Origin: Jiangella alkaliphila | Lineage (GTDB): Bacteria > Actinomycetota > Actinomycetes > Jiangellales > Jiangellaceae | Assembly (NCBI RefSeq): GCF_900105925.1 | Contig: NZ_LT629791.1 | Location: 6,294,001 to 6,358,000 of the forward strand | Reading direction: 5' to 3' | DNA: 64,000 bases | Program-made: the position numbers and the translations under genes | Shown: positions 1 through 9,574 of the stretch, one piece after another | Layout of the letters: the number at the start of each line of letters is the position of its first letter | Numbering within the stretch: the first letter of the stretch is position 1 | Notes under the pieces: model-generated | The model's database searches: none | What the model was told of the DNA's origin: nothing | The model's input: only the letters and a program-made list of their open reading frames with translations

Positions 1-968
1 TCGGCGGCGAAGTTGATCGCGGCCTCGTACTTGATGATGTACTTGAACCCGTTCGCGACCGAGTTCACCTGGTAGCGCTCGTAGATCTTGTCCCGCAGCG
101 ACTCCCACGGCTCGTCCGGGTTCGCGTCGTAGGTGGCCACGACCCAGTCGATGATCTCGGTGGCGCGCGAGTCGCGCGGCAGGTACTTGCTCGCCTCGTC
201 GATCAGCCAGCGCACCTGCTCGGCCGAGTCCTTGCGCTGGTCGACCAGCGGTGCTAGCGAGTAGAGCAGGACGTTGAACTGCGCCGCGTGGGTGGCGAAC
301 CCGCCGGCCGACGCGCGGATCGGCAGCTGGGCGATGTCCAGCGCGACGTCGGGCCGGCCCGGTGCCAGTGCGCCGAAGAACTCGGTGGTCAGCTGCGCGT
401 CGATGATGTTGCGGTGCTGGTTCGCCGCGCTCAGCGTCGTCGACGGCGGCAGCACCCCGTCCTGCGAGAGCAGGTCCGCCGCGCTGTTGGAGAACCACAC
501 GAACGAGTCGACGTTCGTGTTCCACATGTGCGCGACCTGCTCCGGCGTGAGCTTGACCGAGCCGGCCTCGTTGACCATCTCGTTCATGTACGAGTACTCG
601 ATGTCGGTGTCGTCGTCAGCACCGCACGGGTCCGGGTTGGCCCAGTCGATGTCCGCGCCCTGCCGGCCGGCGCCGATGGCGCCCCAGTCCGCGTCGGTGA
701 AGAACGGGTCCTGGGTGCCGTACAAGTTGCTGCCGTTGGGCCTGATCCCCTCGGTGGTGAGGCCGGTCCAGTTCGCCAGGCACTCCGCCTCCCACATGGC
801 GGCCAGGCGATCCGCGTACTCGTCCTTGTCGATGACGATCCGCTGGGTCGACGACCCCTTGTTCGACTGCGCGCCGGCCGCCTGCGCGGTGACGTTCACC
901 GCGGCGGCCGTCGCCACCAGGCTGAGCGCTGCGAGGCTCAGCGCGACGTTGCGGGTCAGATCTTTCAT
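1..968 (-). CDS. Secreted ADP-ribosylglycohydrolase-family protein (C-terminus off window)
   Basis: The frame opens at an ATG at 968 and runs without a stop to the left edge, giving about 322 residues. The N-terminus is a Sec-type signal peptide (MKDLTRN, a long Ala/Leu/Val core, then a likely AQA-AG cleavage site), so the enzyme should be exported. The mature part has motifs of the ADP-ribosylglycohydrolase (DraG/ARH) fold: an ADRLAAMWEAECLANWTG helix, TDADWG, and the acidic GADDDTDIEY stretch typical of the dinuclear metal site. Family members split N-glycosidic ADP-ribose links, but many in sugar operons have unknown substrates. It lies 22 bp downstream of the ribose-type permease as the last visible gene of that operon, suggesting it frees a ribosyl sugar outside the cell for import. 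The family call is strong; the substrate is inference. Confidence 0.8.
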   Translation of the reverse strand, partial: MKDLTRNVALSLAALSLVATAAAVNVTAQAAGAQSNKGSSTQRIVIDKDEYADRLAAMWEAECLANWTGLTTEGIRPNGSNLYGTQDPFFTDADWGAIGAGRQGADIDWANPDPCGADDDTDIEYSYMNEMVNEAGSVKLTPEQVAHMWNTNVDSFVWFSNSAADLLSQDGVLPPSTTLSAANQHRNIIDAQLTTEFFGALAPGRPDVALDIAQLPIRASAGGFATHAAQFNVLLYSLAPLVDQRKDSAEQVRWLIDEASKYLPRDSRATEIIDWVVATYDANPDEPWESLRDKIYERYQVNSVANGFKYIIKYEAAINFAA

Positions 969-990
969 CGTTGAAGTCCTTTCCCTTTGC

Positions 991-1996
991 CTAATCGAGG
1001 GAACTGAGGGTGAGCTTCGCCGAGACCTTCTGGCGGTAGTAGTCGATGATCACGGCCAGGACGATCACCGCTCCGGTGACCATCTGCCGGGCGAAGTCGC
1101 CGACGCCGAGCAGCAGCAAGCCGTTGGTGAGCACGCCCAGCAGACAGGCGCCGAGGAACGTGCCGATCATCGAGCCCTTGCCGCCGAAGAGGCTGGTACC
1201 GCCGATCACCACGGCCGCGATCGCGTTGAGCTCGTAGCCCTGGCCGATGATCGGACTCGACGTGTGCAGGCGGGTCATGTAGATGACGGCCGCCAGCCCT
1301 GCCATGGCGCCGCAGATGGAGAACGCGGCGACCTTGTAGTACGAGGTGCGGTGCCCGGCCAGGCGCACCGACTCCTCGTTGTTGCCGATCGCGAACAGCA
1401 GCCGTCCGAACACCGTGCGGGTCAACACGAAGTGCCCGAGGACGACGAAGACCAGCGCCACCACGAACACGGCCGGTAGGCCGAGCAGCGTGGCGGTGCC
1501 GAAGGAGTTGAACGAGTCCGGGAAGCCGAACACGGAGGCCGCGTCGGTCGTCTGCAGGGCGGCGCCGCGGGCGATGTTCAGCATGCCGAGCGTGACGATG
1601 AAGCTCGGCACCGCCCACCGCACCGAGACGAACCCGTTGACGAACCCGCAGGCCATGCCGACGCCGACGGCGGCGAGCAGGGCCAGCAGGATGGCCAGCG
1701 GGTCCGCGATGCCGCTGGTGATCACGACGCCGCCGACCATCGCGCTGAGCGCCAGCACCGAGCCGACCGAGAGGTCGATGCCGGCCACCAGGATCACGAA
1801 GGTCATCCCGGTCGCGAGGATCGTGTTGAGGGTGATCTGCGTGAGGATGTTCGACACGTTCTGCGAGGTGGCGAAGTTCTCCGCCGTCGCGATGAAGATC
1901 AGCACGAGGGCGATCAGCGCCAGCCCGATGCCGGTGTCCCCGAGGGTCCAGCTGAGCAGCCGGGCCGGACGTGTGGTGGTGCGCGGCGGTGCGATC

Positions 1997-2010
<14 letters not shown>
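991..2010 (-). CDS. rbsC: Ribose-type (CUT2) ABC transporter permease
   Basis: A 339-residue integral membrane protein with about 8-10 hydrophobic segments. It has the conserved CUT2 features AGIDLSVGSVLAL (about residue 75), VPSFIVTLG and AIAAVVIGGTSLFGGKGS (about residue 265). It forms the pore for a sugar delivered by the downstream-facing binding protein and powered by the neighbouring double ATPase. The start overlaps the end of the ATPase gene by 14 bp, so the two are translationally coupled. The length matches RbsC/XylH/YtfT relatives. Ribose is the usual guess for this family, but the true substrate is not shown by the sequence; the ribokinase and ADP-ribosylglycohydrolase neighbours favour a ribosyl sugar. 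Confidence 0.9.
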
Positions 2011-3541
<1,531 letters not shown>

Positions 3542-3546
3542 CGGTC

Positions 3547-4521
3547 TCACTCTCCCGTGATGAGTTCGATGTCCGTCTTCACCCAGTCCTCGGCCTGTTC
3601 GCCGGCCAGCAGGTCCAGCGCGACGTCGATGCCGTAGACGGCCTGGTCGGAGCCGAACTGGTCGAGGGTGGCGAGCATCGAACCGTCGGCGAGGTAGGGC
3701 TCGACCTCCGGGACGTTGTCGAAGCCGACGACCTTGATCTCGCCGAGCTGGCCGGACGCCTCCAGCGCCGCCAGCGCGCCGAGCGCCATCGAGTCGTTCG
3801 CCGCCATAACGCCCTGGATGTCGGGGTTCGCGCCGAGGATGTTGGTGAAGACGGTGTTGGCCTGCTCGGTCTCCCAGTTCGCCGTGTTCGACGCCACCAG
3901 GTCCAGGCCGCCCTCGGCGACCGCCGCCTCGAAGCCCTCCTTGCGCTGCTCGGCGTTGGCGGCGCCCTGGATGCCCTCGAGGATCGCCACCTTGGCGCCC
4001 TCGCCGAGGTCCTCGGCCAGCACCATGCCGACCTGCCGGGCGCCCTCGACGTTGTCCGGCCCGACGAACGGGATGTCCAGTCCGGCCTGCTCGAGCGCGT
4101 CGTCGTCCAGCTTGACGTCGATGTTCACGATGGAGATGCCCTGGGCGTCGGCCTCGATCAGCGGCGCGACCAGCGCGATCGAGTCGGCCGGCGCGATCAC
4201 GATCGCGTCGACCCCCTGCGCGACCAGGTTGTTGACCGCCTCGACCTGCCCGGCGATGTCGGTCTCGGACTGGATGCCGACGGCACGGAGCTCGAAGTCC
4301 TCGCTCTCGGTGTCGTAGGCTTCGGCGCCGGTCTGCATGGCCTGGAAGTACGGATTGCCCAGGCTCTTCATAACGAGGCCGATGACCGGCGTCTCGCCGT
4401 CGTCCGCGGCGGAGTCCGCGGTGTCCGTGGTGCCGGTCGACTCCTGGCCGCAGGCGGCCAGGACGAGCGCGGTCGCGGCAGCAGCCGCCGCGAGGCCGAA
4501 GGCTCGCCGATTGATCCTCAT
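3547..4521 (-). CDS. rbsB: Sugar ABC transporter substrate-binding lipoprotein (ribose/periplasmic-binding family)
   Basis: A 324-residue protein with a lipoprotein signal: MRINRRAFG, a hydrophobic stretch and the lipobox VLAAC, so it is lipid-anchored on the outer face of the membrane. The mature part is a type I periplasmic-binding fold with GLVMKSLGNPYFQAMQ, DAIVIAPADS (about residue 110) and AANDSMALGALAAL (about residue 235), as in RbsB-type proteins. A GGAGT ribosome-binding site lies 5 bases before the ATG. A LacI-type operator at 4542-4553 sits only 20 bp upstream of the start, between this gene and the ribokinase, so expression may be controlled separately from the first two genes of the operon. 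Confidence 0.92.
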   Translation of the reverse strand: MRINRRAFGLAAAAAATALVLAACGQESTGTTDTADSAADDGETPVIGLVMKSLGNPYFQAMQTGAEAYDTESEDFELRAVGIQSETDIAGQVEAVNNLVAQGVDAIVIAPADSIALVAPLIEADAQGISIVNIDVKLDDDALEQAGLDIPFVGPDNVEGARQVGMVLAEDLGEGAKVAILEGIQGAANAEQRKEGFEAAVAEGGLDLVASNTANWETEQANTVFTNILGANPDIQGVMAANDSMALGALAALEASGQLGEIKVVGFDNVPEVEPYLADGSMLATLDQFGSDQAVYGIDVALDLLAGEQAEDWVKTDIELITGE

Positions 4522-4541
4522 CGATACTCCTTTGCATCGGT

Positions 4542-4553
4542 CAACACGAGTTG
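4542..4553. promoter_or_regulatory. LacI-type operator, CAACACGAGTTG
   Basis: The 12-mer CAACACGAGTTG is the exact reverse complement of the site upstream of lacI at 6591-6602. Its arms CAAC/GTTG match the operators of the second LacI cluster. It lies between the ribokinase stop and the binding-protein start. Read on the minus strand it is followed by TTGACC, so it could regulate an internal promoter or act as a roadblock. Confidence 0.6.
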
Positions 4554-4556
4554 CTT

Positions 4557-5504
4557 CTAGTGCGGAGAGAGCCCGCGGCGACCTCCCGTTCCGATCAGCG
4601 CCTCGACCTCGCGTCGCGTGGGCGCGGCTTCCTGGGCGCCGAGCTTGGTGGTGGCCAGCGCGCCGGCGGCGCACGCGGTGCGCAGCGCGTTGGTGAGGGA
4701 CTCGCCGCTGGCCAGTTCCACGCAGAGCGCGCCGCCGAACGCGTCGCCGGCGCCGGTGGTGTCCACGGTGTCGACGGCGAATGCGGGCTGGACGACGACG
4801 TCGTCGTGGCTGACGGCGAGCGCGCCGTCCTCCCCGAGGGTGACGACGACGACCCGTGGGCCGCGGGCGAGGAGGCTGCGGGCGCGGCCGGGCCAGGTGT
4901 CCCCGCTCGCGCCGAGAATCCGGGCCTCGGTCTCGTTGACGACGAGGACGTCGCTCAGTTCGAGCAGCCGGGCGAGGCTGTCGTCCTCGCGCTCGGGCAG
5001 CGGGGATGCGTTGAGGGTCACCGGGACGCCCAGCGCGACGGCGGCGGCCGCGGCGGCCAGCGTGGTCTCGGCCGGGATCTCCAGCTGCAGGATCAGGCCG
5101 TGCGCTTGAGTGAGGAACTCGCGCAGGCCGTCCAGGCCGTCGGGCGAGAGTGCCCGGTTGGCGCCGGCCGCCACGGTGATCGTGTTCTGGCCCTGCGGGC
5201 CGACGACGATCATCGCGATGCCGCTGGGCCGGTCGGCGGTGGTCTGCAGGTACGACGTGTCCAGGCCGGCGTCGATGAGGCCGGCGCGGAGCCGCGAGCC
5301 GAACTGGTCGGCGCCGAGAGCGGCGAACAGCCCGACCCGGGCGCCGAGGCGGTGGGCGGCGACGGCCTGGTTGCCGCCCTTGCCGCCGGAGCGGAAGACG
5401 ACGTCGGACCCGAGCACGGTCTCGCCGACGTCGGGGAACCGGTCGGCCCCGACCACCAGGTCGGTGCTGACACTGCCGACGACGGCGACGGTCACCTGGC
5501 TCAT
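4557..5504 (-). CDS. rbsK: Ribokinase-like PfkB-family sugar kinase
   Basis: A 315-residue PfkB-family kinase expected to phosphorylate the imported pentose in the cytoplasm. Visible motifs are the N-terminal VVGSVSTDLVV, the substrate-binding GGKGGNQAVAAHRLG (about residues 38-52), and the catalytic signature DTTGAGDAFGGAL near residue 240, with the catalytic Asp and anion hole. The length fits ribokinase. The gene overlaps the end of the LacI gene by 4 bp (ATGA), so regulator and kinase are co-translated. A second ribokinase-type gene occurs at 30974-31915 in the other LacI cluster. Ribose as substrate is likely but not proved. Confidence 0.9.
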   Translation of the reverse strand: MSQVTVAVVGSVSTDLVVGADRFPDVGETVLGSDVVFRSGGKGGNQAVAAHRLGARVGLFAALGADQFGSRLRAGLIDAGLDTSYLQTTADRPSGIAMIVVGPQGQNTITVAAGANRALSPDGLDGLREFLTQAHGLILQLEIPAETTLAAAAAAVALGVPVTLNASPLPEREDDSLARLLELSDVLVVNETEARILGASGDTWPGRARSLLARGPRVVVVTLGEDGALAVSHDDVVVQPAFAVDTVDTTGAGDAFGGALCVELASGESLTNALRTACAAGALATTKLGAQEAAPTRREVEALIGTGGRRGLSPH

Positions 5505-6580
5505 CGGCGGCCCCCGGTGTCGCGGCGGGTGGCCGACTCGAACACGTCCGGGCAGCCGCAGGAGCCGCGCGGGGTGAGGTGGACGGGGAAGACCAGCGGC
5601 CGTGCCGGGTCCGCCGCGCGCTCCGCCGGCGCGTCGTCGTCGCGCTCGATCGCGTCAAGCAGCACGGAGACGCCGGATGTGGCCAGTTCGCGGATCGACT
5701 GGCCCACGGTGGACAGGCCGGGCGTGGTGAGAGACGAGGCGTCGATGCCGTCGAAGGACACCAGGGCGACGTCGTCCGGGCAGCGCAGGCCCAGCTCCAT
5801 CAGCGCGCGCAGCACGCCCAGTGCCTGCTCGTCGGTGACGGCGAACACGCCGTCGATACCCGGCGTTGCCTGCAGCAGGTCACGGGCGGCATCGCGGGCG
5901 GCGAACCGGCTGATCTCGGTCTCCCGCAGCGCCGCGGCCGTGGCGTCGCGGCCATTGCCACCCAACGCGTCACGCCAACCCAGCACCCGCTCGTTGAAGT
6001 TGGCCACATGACCCGGCCCGGTGATACAGCCGATCCGGGTACGCCCATGCCACAGCAGATGCTCCGTCGCCAGCCGCCCACCGTGACGGTTGTCCGACAC
6101 CAACTGCCCGGCCACCCCGTCGACATGATCGACCAGACGGTCCAACACCACCCACGGAGTGCCCGACTCGGCCAGTTCCCCCGCCGACGCCACCACCTCA
6201 CCCGACGGGATCAGCACCAGCCCATCGACCCGGCTGTCCAGGAACGTCCTCACATACGACGTCTCACGCTTCACGTCACTGCCGGCGTTGCCCAACAACA
6301 GCGTGTACCCGGCATCGAACGCCGCGTCCTCGACCGCGTGGGCGAGCTCGGCGAAATACGGGTTCGTGTTGTCCGGCACCACCAGCCCGATGGTCATCGT
6401 CCGGTTCCGCCGCAGCGACGCCGCGATGCGGTTCGGCCGGTAGCCCAGCTCCTCGATCGCGGCCAGCACCCGCTCGCGGGTCTCCGGCGCCACGCCCCTC
6501 GGGCCGCCGTTGAGGACGTAGCTCACCACCGCTGGGGAGGTCCCGGCCAGCTTCGCCACGTCACGTCGGGTTACCGGCAT
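5501..6580 (-). CDS. LacI-family transcriptional regulator of the ribose-type cluster
   Basis: A 359-residue LacI/GalR repressor. The N-terminal helix-turn-helix (TRRDVAKLAGTSPAVVSYVLNG) is followed by the hinge helix region (RPNRIAASLR) and a periplasmic-binding-like effector domain (IGLVVPDNTNPYF and later DDVALVSFDGIDAS). The ATG at 6580 is preferred to the GTG at 6586: a GAAGG ribosome-binding site lies 6 bases before the ATG but directly abuts the GTG. It heads the minus-strand operon and overlaps the kinase by 4 bp. The C-terminus carries Cys residues in a GSCGCPDVFES tail. An operator immediately upstream indicates autoregulation; the effector is probably the imported sugar or its phosphate. 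Confidence 0.9.
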   Translation of the reverse strand: MPVTRRDVAKLAGTSPAVVSYVLNGGPRGVAPETRERVLAAIEELGYRPNRIAASLRRNRTMTIGLVVPDNTNPYFAELAHAVEDAAFDAGYTLLLGNAGSDVKRETSYVRTFLDSRVDGLVLIPSGEVVASAGELAESGTPWVVLDRLVDHVDGVAGQLVSDNRHGGRLATEHLLWHGRTRIGCITGPGHVANFNERVLGWRDALGGNGRDATAAALRETEISRFAARDAARDLLQATPGIDGVFAVTDEQALGVLRALMELGLRCPDDVALVSFDGIDASSLTTPGLSTVGQSIRELATSGVSVLLDAIERDDDAPAERAADPARPLVFPVHLTPRGSCGCPDVFESATRRDTGGRR

Positions 6581-6590
6581 GCTCACCCTT

Positions 6591-6602
6591 CAACTCGTGT
6601 TG
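6591..6602. promoter_or_regulatory. LacI operator upstream of the ribose-type operon, CAACTCGTGTTG
   Basis: The 12-mer CAACTCGTGTTG is the reverse complement of the site at 4542-4553. It lies 10 bp before the LacI start. A plausible minus-strand promoter (-35 TTGTAG at 6629-6624, -10-like ACATCA at 6606-6601, 17-bp spacer) overlaps it, so repressor binding would block initiation. The promoter match is weak; the operator match is good. Confidence 0.6.
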
Positions 6603-6683
6603 ATGTGGAATGTGTGACGGAGGCTACAAGTCGATCCCCGCCGTCCGCAAGACCCCTGTCGCGATCCGTAAGACCAATTCGGC

Positions 6684-6728
6684 AAGTCTCTTGGTCTCTT
6701 GTGTACCAAGTGACCGATGCGCTAGGCT
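6684..6728 (+). promoter_or_regulatory. GntR-type operator and promoter of the lyase operon
   Basis: The element at 6684-6715 starts with AAGTCTCTTGGTCTCTTG and continues with ACCAAGTGACC. It matches 28 of 32 positions with the minus-strand element at 21865-21834 in front of the dipeptide-type transporter. Inside it, CTTGGT and ACCAAG arms form an inverted repeat. A promoter fits on top: -35 TTGTGT (6699-6704), 18-bp spacer, -10 TAGGCT (6723-6728). One of the two nearby FCD-type GntR proteins is the probable binder. Confidence 0.6.
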
Positions 6729-6810
6729 CGCTGCACGCTGGCGGACCGGTCGGCGCAGGTCAGCGAGTCCGGCACCGGGTGACGGAGCGGGCGACCCAAG
6801 GAGGACAGCC

Positions 6811-7731
6811 GTGGCTCGACATCGGTGGCGGTCGTTGCTCTTCGCGCCGGGCGATCGTCCGGACCGCGTCGCGAAGGCGTTCGCGGCGGGCGCCGACGGC
6901 GTCATCGTCGACCTCGAGGACGCGGTTCACGCGAGCCACCTCGACGACGCCCGTGCGGCCGTCCCCCAGGCCCTCGCTCAGGCGCGACGCGGCGTGACCA
7001 GGATCGTCCGCATCAACGCGGCCGGCGATGAGCGGCACGAAGCCGACCTCGATGCGGTCGTCGGGCCGTGGCTGGACGTCGTCATGCTGCCCAAGGCCGA
7101 GTCCGCGGCGGAGGTGCGCGCCGTCGACGAGCGGATCGCCGCGGCCGAGCGCGCCGCCGGCCTGCCGGCGGGCCGCATCGCGCTGGCGCCGGTCGTCGAG
7201 AGCAACGCGGCGCTGCGGTCCGTCTACGACATCGCCCGCGCCTCCACCCGCGTCACCGCCATGGGCCTGGCCAGCGCCGAGCAGGGCGACCTGATCACCG
7301 ACCTCGGCGGCGTCTGGACGCCGGACGGCCGCGCGCTGCACTACGCGAAGTCCCGGTTCGTCTCCGAGCTGCGCGCCGCCGGCGACGTCGTCGCGATCGA
7401 CGGGCCGTGCGCGGCGCTGGCCGACGACGAGCTGCTGCGGGCCGAGTGCCGGAACTCCCGGGTCCTCGGCTTCGACGGGAAGGTCGCCATCCACCCCCGC
7501 CAGGTGCCCGCCATCCGCGCCGCGTTCGTCCCCTCGCCGGACGAGCTGGCGGCCGCGACGAGCGTCGTCGCCGCGTACCGGCGGGCGGCGGAGCAGGGCG
7601 TCGGGGTGATCGAGCACGACGGGAAGATGCTCGACCTCGCCAACGTGCGCAGCGCCTACCGGGTCATCGCCCGCGCCGACGACGCCGACGACATCGACGA
7701 CGGACCTGAGGAGAAGCATGCCGAGGATTAA
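6811..7731 (+). CDS. HpcH/HpaI aldolase / citrate lyase beta-subunit (CitE-like) protein
   Basis: A 306-residue TIM-barrel enzyme of the CitE family. These cytoplasmic, Mg-dependent lyases cleave or form acyl-CoA thioesters of hydroxy acids (malyl-CoA, citramalyl-CoA). Visible motifs are RSLLFAPGDRPDRVAKA, the metal-binding VDLEDAV (about residue 34), RINAAGDER, VMLPKAESAAEV and GFDGKVAIHPRQV. The GTG start is set by an AAGGAGG site 6 bases upstream; the frame remains open further upstream but without homology. It is the first gene of a plus-strand run with a cupin and a VOC protein. A class III CoA-transferase at 9575 suggests activation of an acid to its CoA ester, then cleavage here. The exact substrate is unknown. 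Confidence 0.85.
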   Translation: MARHRWRSLLFAPGDRPDRVAKAFAAGADGVIVDLEDAVHASHLDDARAAVPQALAQARRGVTRIVRINAAGDERHEADLDAVVGPWLDVVMLPKAESAAEVRAVDERIAAAERAAGLPAGRIALAPVVESNAALRSVYDIARASTRVTAMGLASAEQGDLITDLGGVWTPDGRALHYAKSRFVSELRAAGDVVAIDGPCAALADDELLRAECRNSRVLGFDGKVAIHPRQVPAIRAAFVPSPDELAAATSVVAAYRRAAEQGVGVIEHDGKMLDLANVRSAYRVIARADDADDIDDGPEEKHAED

Positions 7732-8245
7732 GCGCTACGTCGTGGGCATCGACGACGAGGGGCGGTCGGGCGTGCTGAGCGACCACCTCACCAACGAGCA
7801 GGTGGAGGACGGGTTCTACTGGCGGTCCACGCTGTGGGCGGCCGACCGGTTCCCGCCGGACAACGCCCTCGACGTCGACCTGTCGGCGGACTGGGTGGCC
7901 CGCGAGCCGGCACCGGACGGCTTCCTGTTCCGGGCCCTCGAGATCCCGCCGGACGACGCCGACCCGGAGCGCCACCGCGCCGCCATGGCGCGGCTGCACG
8001 AGCAAGTGGGGCAGCCCGTGCTGCCGACGGTCCAGGAGCTGACCCGGCACCCCAGCATGCACCGCACCCGCACGCTGGACTTCACCACCTGCGTCTCGGG
8101 CGAGATCCACCTCGTCACCGATCGCGACGAGGTCAGGATGACGCCGGGCGACACCGTCGTCCTGCGGGGCGGCAACCACGCCTGGAGCAACCGCTCCGAC
8201 CGGCCGTGCCTGCTGGCGGTCGTGATGATCTCGGCGACGTTCTGA
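7718..8245 (+). CDS. Cupin-domain protein
   Basis: A 175-residue protein whose C-terminal half is a small beta-barrel cupin: FTTCVSGEIHLVTDRDEV, then MTPGDTVVLRGGNHAWSNRSD, which carries the second cupin motif (PGD...H.W.N). The N-terminal half (RYVVGIDDEGRSGVLSD) resembles cupins found beside aromatic and organic-acid catabolic genes. It overlaps the end of the CitE-like gene by 14 bp, so they are co-translated. It may be an isomerase, decarboxylase or small-molecule binding protein; the sequence does not decide. The full metal-binding His set of the first motif is not obvious, which may mean a non-classical metal site. Confidence 0.75.
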   Translation: MPRIKRYVVGIDDEGRSGVLSDHLTNEQVEDGFYWRSTLWAADRFPPDNALDVDLSADWVAREPAPDGFLFRALEIPPDDADPERHRAAMARLHEQVGQPVLPTVQELTRHPSMHRTRTLDFTTCVSGEIHLVTDRDEVRMTPGDTVVLRGGNHAWSNRSDRPCLLAVVMISATF

Positions 8246-8253
8246 GCCCCCCG

Positions 8254-8652
8254 ATGACCCAGGTGCCGCGGTTCCGCGGCCTGCATCACGTGACGTTCGC
8301 GGTCCGGTCGCTCGACGCCGCCCTGGAGTTCTTCGGCACCGCGTTCGGCGCCCGGCGCGACCCGGACCTGGACCACGTCGACGCGTCCGGCGCGCTCGTG
8401 GCGGTGGTCCTGACGGTGCCCGGCGTGGCGGTGCCGGTCCAGCTGCTGCTGGCCGCGGACGGCACCTGGCTCGGCGCCGAGGCGGTGTCCTTCCAGCTGG
8501 CCTCCTATCAGGACCTGGAGGACCTCGCCACCCACTGGGACGCCGCCGGCCTGGACCGGACGGCGATCTCGCGCCGCCTGAGCGGCTGCGCGGCGAGCGT
8601 CACCACCCCCGACGGCGGGCGCGTCCGCGTCTACGCCCCGTTCCCCGGCTGA
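8254..8652 (+). CDS. VOC-family (glyoxalase/bleomycin-resistance/dioxygenase fold) protein
   Basis: A 132-residue single-module vicinal-oxygen-chelate protein: LHHVTFAVRSLDAALEFFG at the N-terminus with the first metal-ligand His, and SVTTPDGGRVRVYAP near the C-terminus. Family members act as glyoxalases, methylmalonyl-CoA epimerases, ring-cleaving dioxygenases or resistance proteins. The ATG at 8254 follows the cupin stop by 8 bp, so it ends the lyase-cupin-VOC operon. A glyoxalase or epimerase-type step in the same catabolic route is plausible but unproven. A GC-rich hairpin follows immediately. Confidence 0.75.
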   Translation: MTQVPRFRGLHHVTFAVRSLDAALEFFGTAFGARRDPDLDHVDASGALVAVVLTVPGVAVPVQLLLAADGTWLGAEAVSFQLASYQDLEDLATHWDAAGLDRTAISRRLSGCAASVTTPDGGRVRVYAPFPG

Positions 8653-8677
8653 CGGCGTCAGGCGCCGGCGCCGTCAG
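8649..8677. terminator. Bidirectional GC-rich hairpin between convergent genes
   Basis: Perfect 9-bp arms CTGACGGCG (8649-8657) and CGCCGTCAG (8669-8677) flank an 11-base loop. The arms include the stop codons of both converging genes, the VOC gene and the GntR gene. There is no T-tract, which is usual in high-GC actinobacteria. Confidence 0.55.
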
Positions 8678-9423
8678 CCGGCCGCGCCCCGGTTCGCCCG
8701 GATGACCTCGCGCCCGCGCAGGAGGAAGGTCCGGATCGCGGCGTCGGCGGCGGCCTGGTCGCGCCGGGCGACGGCGTCGACGACGGCCGCCCGCTCGCCG
8801 TTGAGGCTGAGCGCGACCTGCGCCCACGTCTGGCTGCTGATGACCGCCGACTCCCGCGCGAGCGCGATGTGCTTGCGGATGAGGAACCGCGACATCGCCA
8901 CGAGCAGGCTGTTGTGCGAGATCTGGACGAGCACGGTCAGGTAGCGCGCGAGGACGGCGGCGTACTCGTCGGCCGAGTGCGCCCGCTCGTCGAACCCCGC
9001 GGTGGCGTCGCGCAGCTCCTGGACCTCGTCGTCCGACGCGCGTGTCACACCGAGGCCGACCGCCTTCTCGTACACGAGGTCGGACACGTCGAGGACGCTC
9101 TCGAGGTCGACGCTCTCCAGCTCGACGACCGCCTGGAACGCCTGGTCGACCAGCTCGGACGACTCCGCCGTGACATACGTGCCGGAACCGTGCCGCGCCT
9201 GCAGCAGCTTGGTCGCGCTCAGCGCGCGGATCGCCTCGCTGACCGTCGGCGCGCTGACGCCGTAGTACTTGGCCAGCTCGCGTTCGGACGGCAGCCGGGC
9301 GCCCTTCTCGAGCTCGCCGGAGTAGATCTTGGCGCGCAGGTCGTCGGCCACCTGGTCCGCGGCGCCGGAGCGCGCGCGCCGGAAGCCGTCGGAGCCGAAG
9401 ACGGTCGACGGTGTCGTGGCCAT
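8674..9423 (-). CDS. FCD-type GntR (FadR-family) transcriptional regulator
   Basis: A 249-residue regulator with an N-terminal winged helix (DDLRAKIYSGELEKGARLPSE, then YYGVSAPTVSEAIRAL and RHGSGTYV) and an all-helical FCD effector domain. It is clearly paralogous to the GntR protein at 21891-22649: both share LPSERELA, RHGSGTYV and the order of the C-terminal domain. It is divergent from the CoA-transferase gene and probably controls it through the inverted repeat at 9491-9523. FCD proteins typically sense carboxylic acids, consistent with CoA-ester metabolism around it. Confidence 0.88.
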   Translation of the reverse strand: MATTPSTVFGSDGFRRARSGAADQVADDLRAKIYSGELEKGARLPSERELAKYYGVSAPTVSEAIRALSATKLLQARHGSGTYVTAESSELVDQAFQAVVELESVDLESVLDVSDLVYEKAVGLGVTRASDDEVQELRDATAGFDERAHSADEYAAVLARYLTVLVQISHNSLLVAMSRFLIRKHIALARESAVISSQTWAQVALSLNGERAAVVDAVARRDQAAADAAIRTFLLRGREVIRANRGAAG

Positions 9424-9490
9424 CTCAGGTGCTCCCTCCGGGGCGGACCTCGACTATACCGATCATCACCGCCCGGACGACATACTATCT

Positions 9491-9543
9491 AAGTCTCAAA
9501 GTCTCTTGCTCACTTTGAGTCTTGACGCTACCGTTCCTAGCAT
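9491..9543 (+). promoter_or_regulatory. Operator and promoter of the CoA-transferase operon
   Basis: An 11-of-12 inverted repeat, AAGTCTCAAAGT (9491-9502) and ACTTTGAGTCTT (9512-9523), overlaps a good promoter: -35 TTGAGT (9515-9520), 17-bp spacer, -10 TAGCAT (9538-9543). The inner segment AAGTCTCTTG (9499-9508) is identical to the start of the 6684 element. The divergent GntR gene at 8674-9423 is the likely regulator. Confidence 0.6.
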
Positions 9544-9574
9544 CGGACGAACGGACGAGGGAGGGCGGGCGCAG